Shown: positions 22,544 through 34,389 of the stretch, piece by piece
Position numbering within the stretch: the stretch's first letter is position 1
Layout of the letters: each line of letters starts with the position of its first letter
Source: Cryptomeria japonica
Lineage: Eukaryota > Streptophyta > Pinopsida > Cupressales > Cupressaceae
DNA length: 64,000 nucleotides
Assembly (NCBI RefSeq): GCF_030272615.1
Contig: NC_081405.1
Location: 25,374,272 to 25,438,271 of the forward strand
Direction of reading: 5' to 3'
Program-made: the position numbers and the translations under genes
The notes under the pieces: generated by a model
Told to the model about the DNA's origin: nothing
Seen by the model: only the letters and a program-made list of their open reading frames with translations
Databases searched by the model: none

Positions 22544-23560
22544 TCATTTGAATTTGATGTTTTTATGTAGAAAGTGCTGAAAAGGATTACATTTATCCAC
22601 AAGTTGTGCTATGAATCTTTGTATGGACTGGAGTCTCCCTTGCAAAGATTGAAGTTGACTAATATTTCGTGGTGGTTGCATCTCTAGGATGGCCTTGACT
22701 TTTGCTGGATCGGCTTCGATTCCTCTTTTGGAGACAATGAATCCCAGGAGCTTCCCGGAGGTTACTCCAAAGACACATTTCTTGGGGTTTAATCTTACTT
22801 TATATTTTTCCAATCGATCAAAAATGACTGAAAGTATGTCCAAATATGTATCTCTGTCTATTGATTTTCCCAAGAGGTCGTCAACATAATCTTCCACAGT
22901 AACGTGCATGAGATCATGAAAGATAGTAGTCATGGCTCTTTGATATGTAGCGCCTGCATTCTTTAGCCCAAAGGGCATGACATTCCAGCAGAAAGTTTCC
23001 CAAGGACAAGTGAATGCTGTTTTGTGTTGATCCTCAGATGCGATTTTTATTTGATTATAACTAGAGAATCCATCCATCAAAGATAACATCGCATGACCTG
23101 CTGTGAGATCTATGATCAAGTCAATATTTGGTAATGGAAAGTCATCCTTAGGACAAGCTTTGTTGATGTCTCTGAAGTTTGTACATATTCTGATGCTACG
23201 ATCTGGTTTACTGACAGACACTAAGTTGGAGATCCATTTAGGATAATCAATTGGGCGTATGAATCCAACATCCAATAATTTTTCAAGTTCTTCCTTGACT
23301 AATAATGCCACTTGTGGATGCATCTTTCTTAATCTCTGTTTCACTAGTTTTGCCCCCGGTTTAACTGTCAAATGATGCATTACCAAATCTGGATCCAATC
23401 TAGGCATATCAGCGTATGACCATGCAAAATTGATTTGCCGCTCTGTGAAGAAACTTATGAACTTTGATCTTTCTATCTCTGTTAGAGATTGAGCTAGGAA
23501 TATGTTATGTGGAATTTCTTCTATACCAATGTTTGTTTTGATGGTCTCCTCTACCAACAT
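22544..23560 (-). pseudogene. Element A reverse transcriptase
   Basis: Uninterrupted 338-codon frame. Residues 90-230 carry the RT fold: VKEELEKLLDVGFIRPI, FRDINKACPKDDFPLPNID, LMDGFSSYNQI, VMPFGLKNAGATYQRAM and the catalytic YVDD. It is followed by LNPKKCVFGV, the thumb (GKLLGFIVSKRGIEADPAKV) and SLQGRLQSIQRFIAQL. The frame continues from the G-patch region after a stop near 23573. Sequence is clearly sister to the RT of element B. Confidence 0.93.
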
Positions 23561-24630
23561 AGATGATTTTGCTTCTTATGATGCTAGGAGAATGTCAAGC
23601 CTTCTATCCTCGGGTGCCTCAAAGAGGTTTTCGCCCTTAGATACGACCTTTCTTTTTACTTTTTTGGGGTCAAACAACAGCACAACGTGGTTTTCACCAT
23701 AAGACCCTTGATTTGTTTTTATTTTTATGTTTTTACTACTGGAAGGCCCGACACCCTCACCAAAATATGCCATGCTATTTAGTTCTATAGTGTATCCCGC
23801 CTTATGGTCCCCGGGGGGGAGATCATCTTGTATGCCTAGATAGTCAATAAAGGCTTCATCATTTTGGAATGTGTCAAACTATGCAGGTCCTTCATGGTCC
23901 CAGTCAATAAGTTGGTGGTGAACAAGGGGAAGGCCTTTGATGTCTTCGAAGTTAGCAGGGGTAAGAGTGAAAATGCAGTTATATTCAGGTATGTCGAGGT
24001 AGTCATCGAGGTCATCATTGGCACTCTCCTCATCTATCTCAATCGTGAACGAATCCAAATTGTCATCACTAGTAGCGCATTCCAGGACAAGTGTCCTCAT
24101 TCTATGTGATTTCGACCTAGAACCTAGAGGTAAGGACTGTGTGGGATCCTCAGGGGTTGTTTCTTGACCAACTTTGAATTTTCTATAAAAGTCTTCTTCT
24201 TCTGTGGGTTCACTTGGTTCTCTGAATGTCTCAGTGAGTTCATAGTCACTGGCGGATTTGTCTAAATCCCATTCACATTCATTGGAGTTTGTGGAATAGT
24301 GATTCTCTTGTTGAATTTTGGCAGCTTTGATTTGTAATGCTTCTCCTGTCTTTTGAGTGTTTACCTTGGAAGACATGAAACCAAGTCCTTTCGAGCGTTC
24401 CTTTTTGAATGTTAATTCTGGTTGTAAAGGTTCAATGATGCCTTCCTTTCTCAAGCCAAGAGGACTTTTGCCATCATACCCAAATTTTTGTAGGATCTTG
24501 AATCCTTTGCCATATTTTTCACATGGTAGGCTGATGTGATCTTGTGTATCATTTTCAGGGTCTTTGTAAAGCATTTTGTATAAGTCTTCTTCTTCCAATT
24601 CACCCCACCTTTGAAAGATAGTAGGGTCCC
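23561..24630 (-). pseudogene. Element A spacer with G-patch domain
   Basis: Between protease and RT. At about 24377-24511 the frame contains a G-patch: KGFKILQKFGYDG, then LGLRKEGIIEPLQP and KGLGF. This is the G-x-GFK-x-L-x-K-x-GY pattern ending in GLG of RNA-binding G-patch proteins. It is preceded by a WGELEEEDLYK block and followed by an acidic linker with repeated E/D (24300-23880) and a Lys-rich segment (23773-23576). Element B has the same arrangement at 38046-38340. Confidence 0.8.
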
Positions 24631-24751
24631 AGTTGAGTATATTGATAGATACCTACTTATTAGGATGTGGTATTCCATATTCTTTTGGTGAACTCATAAC
24701 TTGTTGTAAGCACATGGTTTGATTCAAAGTGTATTCACCCATGCCCTTGTC

Positions 24752-25492
24752 CTAAAATTTCCCTTTAAGCTCACCTTGTTTTGATGTCAAAGGTTTTAAT
24801 GATTCATGATCAATGTATGCAAAATAAGGGACAACTTCCCTATTACTTAGAATGATCATCTCAGTTTTTGGTCTCAAGTTATTGCAGTATATGAAAGGAT
24901 TAGGATCACCGTTAACTGCTATTTCAACTCCATTGTGAGGAAACTTAATGCATTGGTGATATGTAGATGGGACTGCCCTCATTTCATGAATCCAAGGACG
25001 TCCTAGTAATATATTGTATGTGAGATCCAGGTCTAGGACTTGACAAACCACATCCTTTGTAACCGACCCAACTCTGAGAGGCAAGGTGATTGTGCCTTTA
25101 GATGAACACTCTTCATCATCATATGCCTTGATGGTAATTTTGTTTGTAGAATTCATAGCTTTATCTGAATATCCCAATTGTTTAATAGTGCTTAATGTGC
25201 AAATGTTTAGACCTGCTCCTCCATCTATCAGGACTCATTTTATTCGATGTTTGTGTATGAAGGCTTCAATGTGTAATGATGCACTATGTGGCTGAATTAC
25301 AGAGGCGTCATCGGCTTCTATGAATGTAAGGAATTGTGGAACAGAAAGGTATCCCACCATGGATTGAAACTGGTCCACGTTTAGATCAGTAGGGATAGAG
25401 GTGTCTCTCAAGATTTTTTCAAGAATAGCTTTATGTGTGGGGGATATGCGTAAGAGCTCAAGGATTGAGATAAGCGTTGGTGTCTTCCCCAA
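24752..25492 (-). pseudogene. Element A aspartic protease
   Basis: LIDGGAGLNIC carries the catalytic D-G/S-G-like site (about 25228-25196); flap and second half follow with GTITLPLRVG, VLDLDLTYNILLGRPWIH and VPSTYHQCIKFP. One in-frame TGA (25235) sits where element B and relatives have Arg (CGA to TGA). Otherwise one frame. Confidence 0.88.
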
Positions 25493-25495
25493 CTG

Positions 25496-27782
25496 TTATA
25501 CAAGGTCATACTTAGGTTTGGTTGATGAAGAAGCGGTGTTTTTAGCTGGAGCACCTTGCAAAGTGAATTTACCTCGATGAGTTGTAACATTACATTTAGA
25601 GGTAGGTTTGGAAGAAGATCCAATTCCTTTCAGGACGATCTTGGGTCTTTGGGTAGAATTTTCAAGAGTTTTGTCCTTGATGATTATGGTAGAGACATAA
25701 TTGTCCATTGAAATGTGATTGACAGTTGAATCATAGCTATAAGATGCTCTGGTATAGTTGGTCTGGTCATCTGTGGCTTTAGCTTTTCCCTTGTCATGTT
25801 TTGGGAATGGTTCCTTAAACATCTCATGTTCTTGGTTGGATGAATTCCCTTCGATCTCGATGTCACCTCTATCAATGAGATCTTGTATGATGTTCTTCAG
25901 TCAATGACAATTTCCTATTTTATGTTCCTTTCTTTTATGGAATTCACAATACTCATCATCATTCCACCAATTTGGTTTAACCTTTGGCTCATATGGAGCA
26001 AATCTAGAATTGTTATGATTTTGTTTGCCACTAGCTTCTTGAAAACTGACTCTAGTGGTTCTCCCAATGGGGTGTACTTCCTTCGTGATTTTGAAGTTGT
26101 TTGAGTATTCAACTGATTGTTTATAGAGGTTGATCCATAATTTTTTTTTTTGGGTCGTACTGTATTGGCATCAACAACACCATCATTGACTGTGTTCTTG
26201 TTTTTATTCCAAAATCTTGGCTTGTCTTTTCCTTTAAAGTCATCTTTGTTTTCTTTGAATATCTTAATGACTCCTTGTTCAATTAGGACCTTTTCTGTTG
26301 CTAAACCTTTTTCAATGACGTCTTTGAAGGTGGACAAACAAGCTTTTCTCAAGTCATAACCAATGTCTTTGTTAACATTTTGGGTGAACATCTCTACCAT
26401 TTGTTTTTGTGGAATTTCATAGGAGCATCTGCTGGCCAGATTCCTCCATCTTTGTAAAAATGATGAAAAAGACTCTCCATCCTTTTGCTTGGTGTTGCAC
26501 AAGGTAGTGACTGATATGTCTGTCTCTATTTTGTATGAGAAATGTTGGATAAATGCCTTTGCTAAGTCACCCCATGACTTAATTCTAGGTGGAAGTTGGG
26601 AGAACCATTCCTTAGCTTGATTGCCTAAGCTCTGTGGGAATAATCTCATCAGTCTCTTCTGCTGCTACCTCAATGCAAGTTGTGAAAAATTTTCTTATAT
26701 GTGCCTTGGGATCTCCTTTGCCTCTTTACTTATCAAACTTAGGTGTCACAAAGTGTGTAGGAAATGGAGGCATTGGAATGCTTTTGTCAAATGGATAGGG
26801 ACATATGTCTCTCATTGTGTAAGTTAGCTTTGGTGTATTTATGTCCTCCATTTTCTTTCGTAAGTCCTTGATTTGCTGTTACAAATTATTCTTAGGTGGA
26901 GACCGACTTCTTGGACCATACCCCATGCTTGAGGCGCCAATTGGAGGAGGAGCATGTTGCATATATGGATGATATTGATCATACACATGTTCATATGGAG
27001 GAGGTCTATAATGATGCTGCGTATATGGACCACTTGGTATAGAGTCATGATGAGGAGCAAAATATCTGCTTTGTCCTTGTATACCATACTCTATAGGCAT
27101 GTCATGAGTTTTTTCTAGTGTGTTGCCCCCAAATTTGACATGGGGTTTCCTTGTGTCCAGATTTTGAACATGCCTTTGGATATCCAATTTCTTTGGTGGT
27201 TAGCATTGGCATGTGATTGACTATATTTTTCTGCATAAGACTTCCATAATGGTCTGTGAAGGTGAGTGTCATATGCTTGACCATGTGTGTAACCTCTAGT
27301 TTTTGAAGCAAAGATGATGGTGATTCAGGCACAAGATGTGGTCCTTTAGTGCTTCCACTATTAGGCCTCCTTTGATCCATGTTGAGGTGAGGTTGTTGCA
27401 AAGGTCGATTTTCCATTATTTGAGACATGTCAAAATCACGAGGGATCTTGGCTCCACTTTGTGCCATCACTTGTAAGAAGTATTGTCTATCTCTCCTCAT
27501 TATTTCCTCAACCAATCGATTGAAACGGGGATCCACAATGGTGTCTTCCACTTCTGCTGAATGTACTGAAAAGTTGTCCATATTGTCATTGTGTGTGTCA
27601 TTATTGTTTGTAGTGTCCATGTGTTCAATATTTGGAATGTTTCTATAAGAATCCATGTTAGGTAATGTAGCATGATCAGAATTGAAAAAGATATCATTGT
27701 CATACTCATAGGAACTCATGTTTGTGGACTCTTGAGCCTCTTTAGTTTCTCTCCTAGATTTTTGGGAATGGGTTTCAATCAT
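25496..27782 (-). pseudogene. Element A gag
   Basis: Starts at the Met at 27782 (MIETHSQKSRRE; element B starts MVTTRSQKRK, supporting this start). The N-terminal part is Asp/Asn-rich, then a Pro/Tyr/His-rich region, then the Ty3 gag core near 26650-26400 (RLFPQSLGNQAKEWFSQLP, SFLQRWRNLA). A retro-type zinc motif CEFH...H...C lies near 25935-25890, followed by DLIDRGDIEIE. At least two frameshifts and a stop (near 25885) break it. Encodes the capsid of the virus-like particle. Confidence 0.88.
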
Positions 27783-28269
27783 GAACTAGGTATTGACCAA
27801 GATGTGTGAGACTAGATGAAAATGGAAAGAGTATGGAAGACCAAGAGTTGGATGAAATGTAAATGAATCTGAAGTTTACTTGCAATGTCCAAAGTGTAAG
27901 ACCAAGTATGTATGTAGTAGAGTAGGTGTGGCTTCCAAAGAGATGATAGTTTCTCTTGATGAGGTAAGTTGACCTTGACTCTAAGTAAGACCAAATGAGA
28001 CCCAAAGGTGATAAACCTTGATGAGGGACCACTTAGCAAAATGTTGTTGTATGTAATGTGTTGACAAAGTATGATGAGGACAAGCAAGTGACCTTTTGGC
28101 TCAAGTTTAGACAAATGTGAATGTAATGTAAGATGTAAAGCAATGATGGACTTTGTGAGACCCAAAGGTAGGTTGAATTTTAGATGAAAACCCAGAGAGA
28201 TACCTAGGAAGCTCAATAATTCTAAAACTGATTGTTCTTGTTTGCTGGATTGTAAAAGTTTTTCAATTC

Positions 28270-28470
28270 TGAACACAGACGTGCCTGTATACTTCATAGA
28301 AGCGCTTAAATGACACAGACGTGGTTGTGTCAGACATAGATGCATTTTTGAGATTTTGTAAATGCAATGTTGTTCAAAAGACATAGATGCATTTCTTCCC
28401 TTCACAAATGCAGTTATATGACACAGATGCGGTTCTGTCAGACACAGACACGTTTCTGAAAACCGAGTGC
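28270..28470. repeat. cacagacgcg-type repeat cluster, leader copy 1
   Basis: Seven or so copies of cacaga-c/t-gcg/gca-nnt separated by 20-30 bp. On the plus strand the motif is the reverse complement of that at 16215-16490. Confidence 0.65.
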
Positions 28471-28714
28471 AACTTTTCCAATCTGTGAAGTTGTTTGTTG
28501 TGACCAAATCTGAAATTTTGACTATTTTTCATGACAAGAGGACACAATGTTGATGAGGACTCAATGTTTGCAAGTGTTTAGACTCAAAATGACTCAAAGA
28601 AAAGTGTTTTGTTTGATGTAAAATTATTTTGCATACACTTGAAGACACAAAAGACACAATGTTTTAATGTTTGGTCTTGAATGTTTGAATGTTTAAAATA
28701 AGTCAAGCACAATT

Positions 28715-28985
28715 CTTATTGTTGGCTAGGACAATAGTTGTTGATTTCCATATGAGGCTACGCTATTCAGAGTGGATACTTAGATGCTTGACCCCACTGG
28801 CTCCACCCCTGACACTCACTTCTCGGGGTAGCCAAGCATCAGTCCTCACGAAAACTCCCCGTGGCAAACTTTGTATCTCTACTAAGAATCATATGTGTGT
28901 GGGCCGCTCCAGAGGTCCGACCTCCTGCCCCAACAACTAGAAAGATTTTGGCTTCTAAAACAAAAAGGTGCTAGTAAGGGCATCT
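28715..28985 (-). other. Conserved leader block (element A)
   Basis: About 250 bp matching 42468-42725 of element B, including agagtggatacttagatgct, gacactcacttct, gcagccaagcatca-like sequence, actttg-tctctactaa and aggt-c-gac-ccctgc. Flanking leader sequence hardly aligns. A conserved RNA function such as packaging or dimerisation is a guess. Confidence 0.7.
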
Positions 28986-29644
28986 GCTTGTGTGGCCATA
29001 CATGCGACACTTTTAGCTCTGTAAATACAGAAGGCTCCTATACGGTAGGGGTTATGCCCTACAACTGATCAAATAAATTTGATCAAACGGGTTTATGGGG
29101 AGACATAGTGTCGGTATGAACTAATCAGCACACGTTATCCATAATTTTCACCATGAATATAGTTGTTTATAGTGGTTTGGAAGAGGTGGGTTTTCCTCGC
29201 TACCACTTGGGTCATTCTCTCCTCACTAGTAGTCCTAATGACCACACGGTGAGACATACCCTCTAAAGATGAAAAAAAAAGAGCCTATTGCTCAAGACAC
29301 AAAAGACACTGGTTCAATTTTAGTGCACCAATTGAAGTGTTTGCTAGTCTATGAAAATAAGGCACATAATAAAGATCAAAAGAAAATCCTTGTCAAGATC
29401 CTGCAACAAAGATTTGTTAGTAGTTTGGATTGTTTCAAATGATCACCCCTTTCTGCAAGCACACAAGTTAGGTAAATTTTAGATCCAAAAGACTTTGTGA
29501 AATAGGGGCCTTCAACAAAACGATTTTTCTTTCAAAGCTAGCTGCACCAATTTCATTAGGTAGATCTGAAGCTGTTAGCTCAATATAAACCAGATCTAAA
29601 ATTTGAATGACAAAAAACCAAATCAAAGAAACCAAAATGCAACA

Positions 29645-29850
29645 ACTGCACACAGACGCGGTCAGATCTGACATAGAGGCGGTTCCTGAACACAAACGCG
29701 TCTGAAGACTTCACAAACGCGACTAGGGAACACAGATGCACTTCCTGGAATCTGCAAAAAATAAAAATAAAAACCGTCGAAGGCGTAGACGCGATTCCAG
29801 ATGTCATAGACACGACAGAAAATAAAAAACACAATCCAAAAGTACGTAGA
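29645..29850. repeat. cacagacgcg-type repeat cluster, leader copy 2
   Basis: Copies such as cacagacgcgg, catagaggcgg, cacaaacgcgtc, cacagatgcac and gtagacgcg. Close to the primer-binding site of element A. Confidence 0.65.
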
Positions 29851-29946
29851 CGTGAAAATATCAAAATGTTGTCGAAAATGTCAGATCTGCAACTTCAAAA
29901 ACACAAAATCTACAACAAAAGATGTTAAATGCAAAAAGGACAAGAG

Positions 29947-29963
29947 TCCCACCGGGCGTGCCA
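29947..29963 (-). other. Element A primer-binding site
   Basis: TGGCACGCCCGGTGGGA on the minus strand, three bases inside the LTR end. It starts with TGG as expected for pairing to a tRNA 3' CCA end. The identical 17 bases are in element B. I do not assign the tRNA. Confidence 0.88.
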
Positions 29964-29966
29964 AAA

Positions 29967-30616
29967 TATATATGGTGAAAATGGATACAACAATATTGAA
30001 AGACTAAATGAATTCAACCACCAAACCCTAGCCTAACAACAACAAAGATCCACCATAACATATGAAGATTACCTAAGATAATGCAAATCAAATGAAATCA
30101 CAAAGATTATACCATCACATGTCCAATAGGGTTTGAATCTCCATTCTTCCTATCTCCATTGATCTTGCTTGATATATTTGCTCTCAGATTTTGTGTGCAC
30201 AAGAGCTCAACAAAGAACAGAAATGTGGTTGCAAGTAGGCTTGATCACATATGAAAGATCGAATGCTAGGATGCTTGATTAGAATGTATATGTCCAAGGG
30301 TTGAATGCATAGGGTTGATAATGAAGGAAGAATCTCCTTATATAGAAGACACTATAAGAAATGGAGGGATAAGATTGAGAGGTGTAAAAGATAAATGGTC
30401 GGCTATGATTAGAGGGTAGGTAGAGAAAATAAGAAAATAATAAGAGGGTAGGTAGTGTAGGAATTAAGAGATGAATGACATGTGTCATGGGTAGAAAAGG
30501 TTAATGAATTAATTAAATAAATAAAGCTTTATTTAATTAATAGAGGAAGTGGGATCAATTAAATAAATAAAAGTATTTATTTAATTTAGGAAAAGGATAA
30601 TTTAAATAAATAAATG
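29967..30616 (-). repeat. Element A 5' LTR, promoter-distal part
   Basis: It aligns with 14959 onward with about a dozen differences and stops abruptly at aaatg (30612-30616), where element B is inserted. The rest of this LTR resumes at 59892. Confidence 0.93.
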
Positions 30617-31019
30617 TGAAGAGGGGAAAAGACTTGTGAAGTGGATTTAGTTAGAAAACATGCAAGTCAAACATATAATCATATGAAATCAAAGACATAA
30701 CTCCAAAACACATGAAAACATGAATAAGATGCATATACCTCACAAAACCTTATACCTCTCCCTCAAATTGAGCTTGATGAAGTGAAGGTGCCCCTTGGTG
30801 ATGCTCCACTTGATATGCTCCTCTTGCTTGCTTGATGTGGATGGCTCTCCAATGTTGTGCACAACTGGAATGGATTTGGAAGATGATAAGGATGAGATGA
30901 TCAAGTGTGGATGAGATATAATTTGAACATGATAAGGTTGCCAAGACGATTTCATGGGCTCAAAAGGACATCATAAGATTACTAAACTTGGAGATGAAAA
31001 ATGAAGGGATGACATCCTC

Positions 31020-31028
31020 AATTTATAG
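31020..31028 (-). promoter_or_regulatory. TATA box in element B LTR 1
   Basis: ctataaatt on the minus strand. The same motif lies at 44715-44722 (LTR 2) and 59000-59007 (LTR 3). Confidence 0.5.
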
Positions 31029-31165
31029 GAAGAGGAGAGGAAAATTGGATGGCTAGGATGGATTTAAGATGAAGGGCTAGGATTGCTAGTGAGCTCCCAC
31101 AAGGCCCAAGAGAGGGTGTGGAGACCAAGAGATATGCCTTAAAGGCATTTCTTGTCTCCACACTC

Positions 31166-31246
31166 CTCAAGGTACATTGGGAAGAATTCCCAAGGTACCT
31201 TGAGAAGAGCAAAGTGCATTGGGAAGACTTCCCAATGTGCCTTGAG
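31166..31246. repeat. Two adjacent near-perfect palindromes in element B LTR
   Basis: First: ctcaaggtacattgggaag with its inverted partner ending accttgag (31166-31204). Second: aaagtgcattgggaag with cttcccaatgtgcctt (31210-31244). Both are kept in LTR 2 (about 44861-44940) and LTR 3 (about 59142-59222). Confidence 0.8.
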
Positions 31247-31912
31247 AGGAGCAAGGGATGTGACATTCCTTGAAGAATGGGGAGGAGGAATTTAAAATTC
31301 TCCAAAAAAGGATAATCATGGGGATTGGAGGAATAAGAAGGAATTAAAAATTTCTTGGGAGAGGAGATGCCTAGAGGATTGTGAGATTTTGAAGATCTCA
31401 CATTCACCTAGGAAAAGAGCATTAAAAGCTAGTGGTTGGATGGAAGGGACAAGGAGTTGACTTCGTGGCTAATCATGACGGTTAGCCATTAGAAACTCAT
31501 TAGGAGGGGGATTAGAGGAAATGTTAGGTGGGATTAGGATTTGTAGGAGGATTTGACTAAGAGAGAAAATGAGTGGAGAGAATTAAAAATTAGAAGAATA
31601 AGGTTAAGTGAGTTTAGGGAGTTTCTAGAAGACTTTATTAGGTTAATGATGAATTAAGAAGATGGTTTGTAGGAACCATGTGGGTTAACTAGTTAATTAA
31701 AATTAATTAGCCAAGAGGAAGATTTGTGAGCATTTAATCTTTTAGAAGAATAAAGAAAGGGAATGATTTATTAAATAAATCAGTAACATACTATAGTGAC
31801 AATATTAATTATATTTAATTAATATTGAGGAGAATTTGAATTAACATAATTAATTAACTAATTATGTGAGGAATTAAAAGTAATTAAAAATAATTACTTT
31901 TAGGTGTTTACA

Positions 31913-31927
31913 TTTTGCCCCTGTTTG
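31913..31927 (-). other. Element B polypurine tract
   Basis: aaacaggggcaaaa on the minus strand directly before the 3' LTR. Confidence 0.85.
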
Positions 31928-31999
31928 AAGTGAGGTGTAATGATGCATTGATTCAAATAATAATCTTGTTTGATTCGATTGATAAGGTCTAGATGCAGT

Positions 32000-32489
32000 C
32001 CGATTTCAGGAAGGACTCATCCTGTATAAGACATGATCAGAGCGTTTGGTTTCAGGAAAGATACATCCTATATAAGACATGATTGATCACAACGTCTGGT
32101 TTCAGGAAGGATTCATCCTATATAAGACATGATTAGATCACAACGTTTGGTTTCAGGAAGGATTCATCCTGTATAAGACATGATCAGATCACAACGTCTA
32201 GTTTCAGGAAGGATTCATCCTGTATAAGACATGATTAAATCACAACGTCTGGTTTTAGGAAGGATACATCTTGTATAAGGCATGATTGATCACAGTGTCT
32301 AGTTTCAGGAAGGATTCATCCTATATAAGACATGATTGATCACAACGTCTAGTTTCATGAAGGATTCATCCTGTATAAGACATGATTGATCACAACATCT
32401 GGTTTTAGGAAGGATTCATCCTGTATAAGACATGATTAAATCGTCTGGTTTCAAGAAGGATACATCCTGTATAAGAGATGATCAGAATC
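32000..32489. repeat. Ten-copy tandem repeat (46-52 bp) in element B 3' region
   Basis: Unit: tggtttcaggaaggattcat, cctgtataagacatgat, then -tagatcacaacgtc. Ten contiguous copies with scattered changes, starting about 90 bp inside the polypurine tract. Non-coding. Confidence 0.92.
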
Positions 32490-34155
32490 AAAATTAATTA
32501 TGTGAGGAATTAAAAATAACTAAGATAATTATTTTTAAGTGTACATTTTGGTGATGTGTAGAAGATAGAAGAAGAAAAGGATGCCCTAGCGTAAAGCATG
32601 GGAGGTGTATGCCCCCTTGAGAATTTTTTCAAAAAAAGGATGAAAAATTCTCGAAAAAAGAGGAAGAAGGATTAGGGTGGAAGGGATAAATGAGGAAGAA
32701 ATATGAAGTGGTTGTGAAGAATTTGGAAAGAAAAATAGGAGAGGTGAGACCGCGGGGGAAGATGGGCCCTCACGGGGGGCCATATACGCCACAACAGACC
32801 CAATGAGGGGTCATTGTATCATGATAGACATATTTTCCTCTTTATATATATATGTATACATGATTTGATTGGTGACAAATGATGTGTAGCATTTATTGGG
32901 ATGGATTATTTTTGTTTGTCTTATGATGTCATATATGGATACAATCATGGATGTGCTATGCTGACCTATTTTGTGATGCAGAGTGGATGCTTATGTATGT
33001 ATGCTTATGATGTGTTGCTGACATAGTTTTTGGATGCAGGATGAGTGTTTTTTATGCTTTATGTATAAATACACATGTGTGAATGATTTATGATACAGTC
33101 TAAATGAAATGCTATATGGATGAGTGTATCTTTTATTGATGCAATCTTATATGGTAAATGTTTTGTGGAAAAAAAATGATTGTCTAAGAAATTCACTCTA
33201 CATGATGTGAATGAGTTAATAAAAAGAGGGAATATGCCAATAATAACACAATGATCTTAGATAGAAGAATATGGAATAGATGGGAAGTGGGGGAAATTGA
33301 GAACTCCATGGGATTATTGAGTTTAGGATTTGATGGAATGATGGTGAGATTTTGTGCACAACAAATGTGGAGAGCCAACCTAGTTTGATGTTGCCCTGAG
33401 TGGCTTGCACCACTGATTATAGAAATCAGGATGCCATGAGAAACCTAGGGTGTGGACTGACTCTGTAGACAAATGGGAATTTATTGCACACAACAGTGCA
33501 AGTGTTAAGAAACACTAATACAAAGTTGTGGGTTCGTGCAAGGAAACCCTCAAACACACCGATACCTCTTGTACACGAGAAGGTAAGTGTTGATAAACAC
33601 TAGTACTAGGTCGCCGATTTATACAAGAGGGATCCAAAACATGCCATACTATGAAATATGCCCTAGTATGTGCCTATCATAATGTACCTGGATATGGAAG
33701 AACCGAGGCAGTCGTAAATAGTGGCAGTCGTAGGGCAAAATATGCAAGTCTATATGAAAAGATCTAACAAAATCTAACAAGTCACTTCCTTGCGACCAAA
33801 TGATACCTCTTGCCAAGAGTGGAACTAGGATGAAGGATTAGGTTGCCAAGCGAGGGAAGGAGTCATCCCTAGGGAAAAGTGGGCTTTTGGATTAGGCAAG
33901 CGATTTAATGGTTTTGGAGAGTGACCTATGGACTTGGATTGTTTCTCAAGACTTCTTGAAGCTTACACAGAGGCATAAAAGCTCAGTTTTAATGGGACAT
34001 TCCTTGTTCATGACTCGGATGAAGACTCATCATCATATGCATGTTTTATTGGGAGGCGGAAAAGAAGGAATGTTGTGCATGGGTGAGCTGGATGGCAGAT
34101 GATTTGTAATATCGACATGATAGATAGTGGATCCGGTTATTTACCTTGGCGCTTG
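32490..34155 (-). other. Element B 3' untranslated region
   Basis: No gene recognised. 32820-33180 is atgat/atgtatg-rich low complexity like 18640-19080 of element A. No plant-mobile-domain remnant is visible here, unlike element A. Confidence 0.5.
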
Positions 34156-34300
34156 AACAAAGGTTTTCACCAAGGTACTTGTCCATAGTGCCACCAAGTG
34201 GTTTTCACTAATGGACGAATTTTTTTTTTCTGATTTTTAAATTTTATTTGTGTCATAAGGCACCTGTTTACCAGGTTTTGACCAAAGTGACGATTTTTCA
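34156..34300 (-). other. Conserved non-coding block after integrase (element B)
   Basis: Counterpart of 20056-20200: ggttttcaccaaggtacttg, gtggttttcac, atggacgaa, aaggcacctgttt, ccaggttttgacca. Followed by T-rich runs, as in element A. Confidence 0.6.
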
Positions 34301-34389
34301 AGATCTTTTTCTCATTTTTTTATTTTTATTTTTAATTTTTTTTCTTTATTTTTTTGACAATTTAAGACTTTCTTAGGACTAAGCATCAA

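Larger units (their letters stand above)
27783..29946 (-). other. Element A 5' leader
   Basis: 2.2 kb between primer site and gag. It holds the cgcgtctgtg-type repeats (29645-29850, 28270-28470), the block conserved with element B (28715-28985) and an open frame of 231 codons at 27812-28507. That frame is largely made of the repeats and has no counterpart in B, so I do not call it a gene. Confidence 0.6.
30617..31912 (-). repeat. Element B LTR 1 (3' LTR, 1296 bp)
   Basis: Minus-strand start TGTAAACACCTAAAAG (31912), end CCCCTCTTCA (30617). A polypurine tract abuts its inner side. It shares the first 15 bases with element A's LTR start apart from one change. Confidence 0.92.

Noticed and set aside
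27812-28507. 231-codon ORF just upstream of element A gag
   Set aside because: Tat elements such as Ogre have an ORF before gag, but this one is built largely on the cacagacgcg repeats and has no counterpart in element B.
32000-32489. CRISPR-like appearance of regularly spaced repeats
   Set aside because: Whole units are repeated without unique spacers, and the DNA is plant; a simple tandem array.
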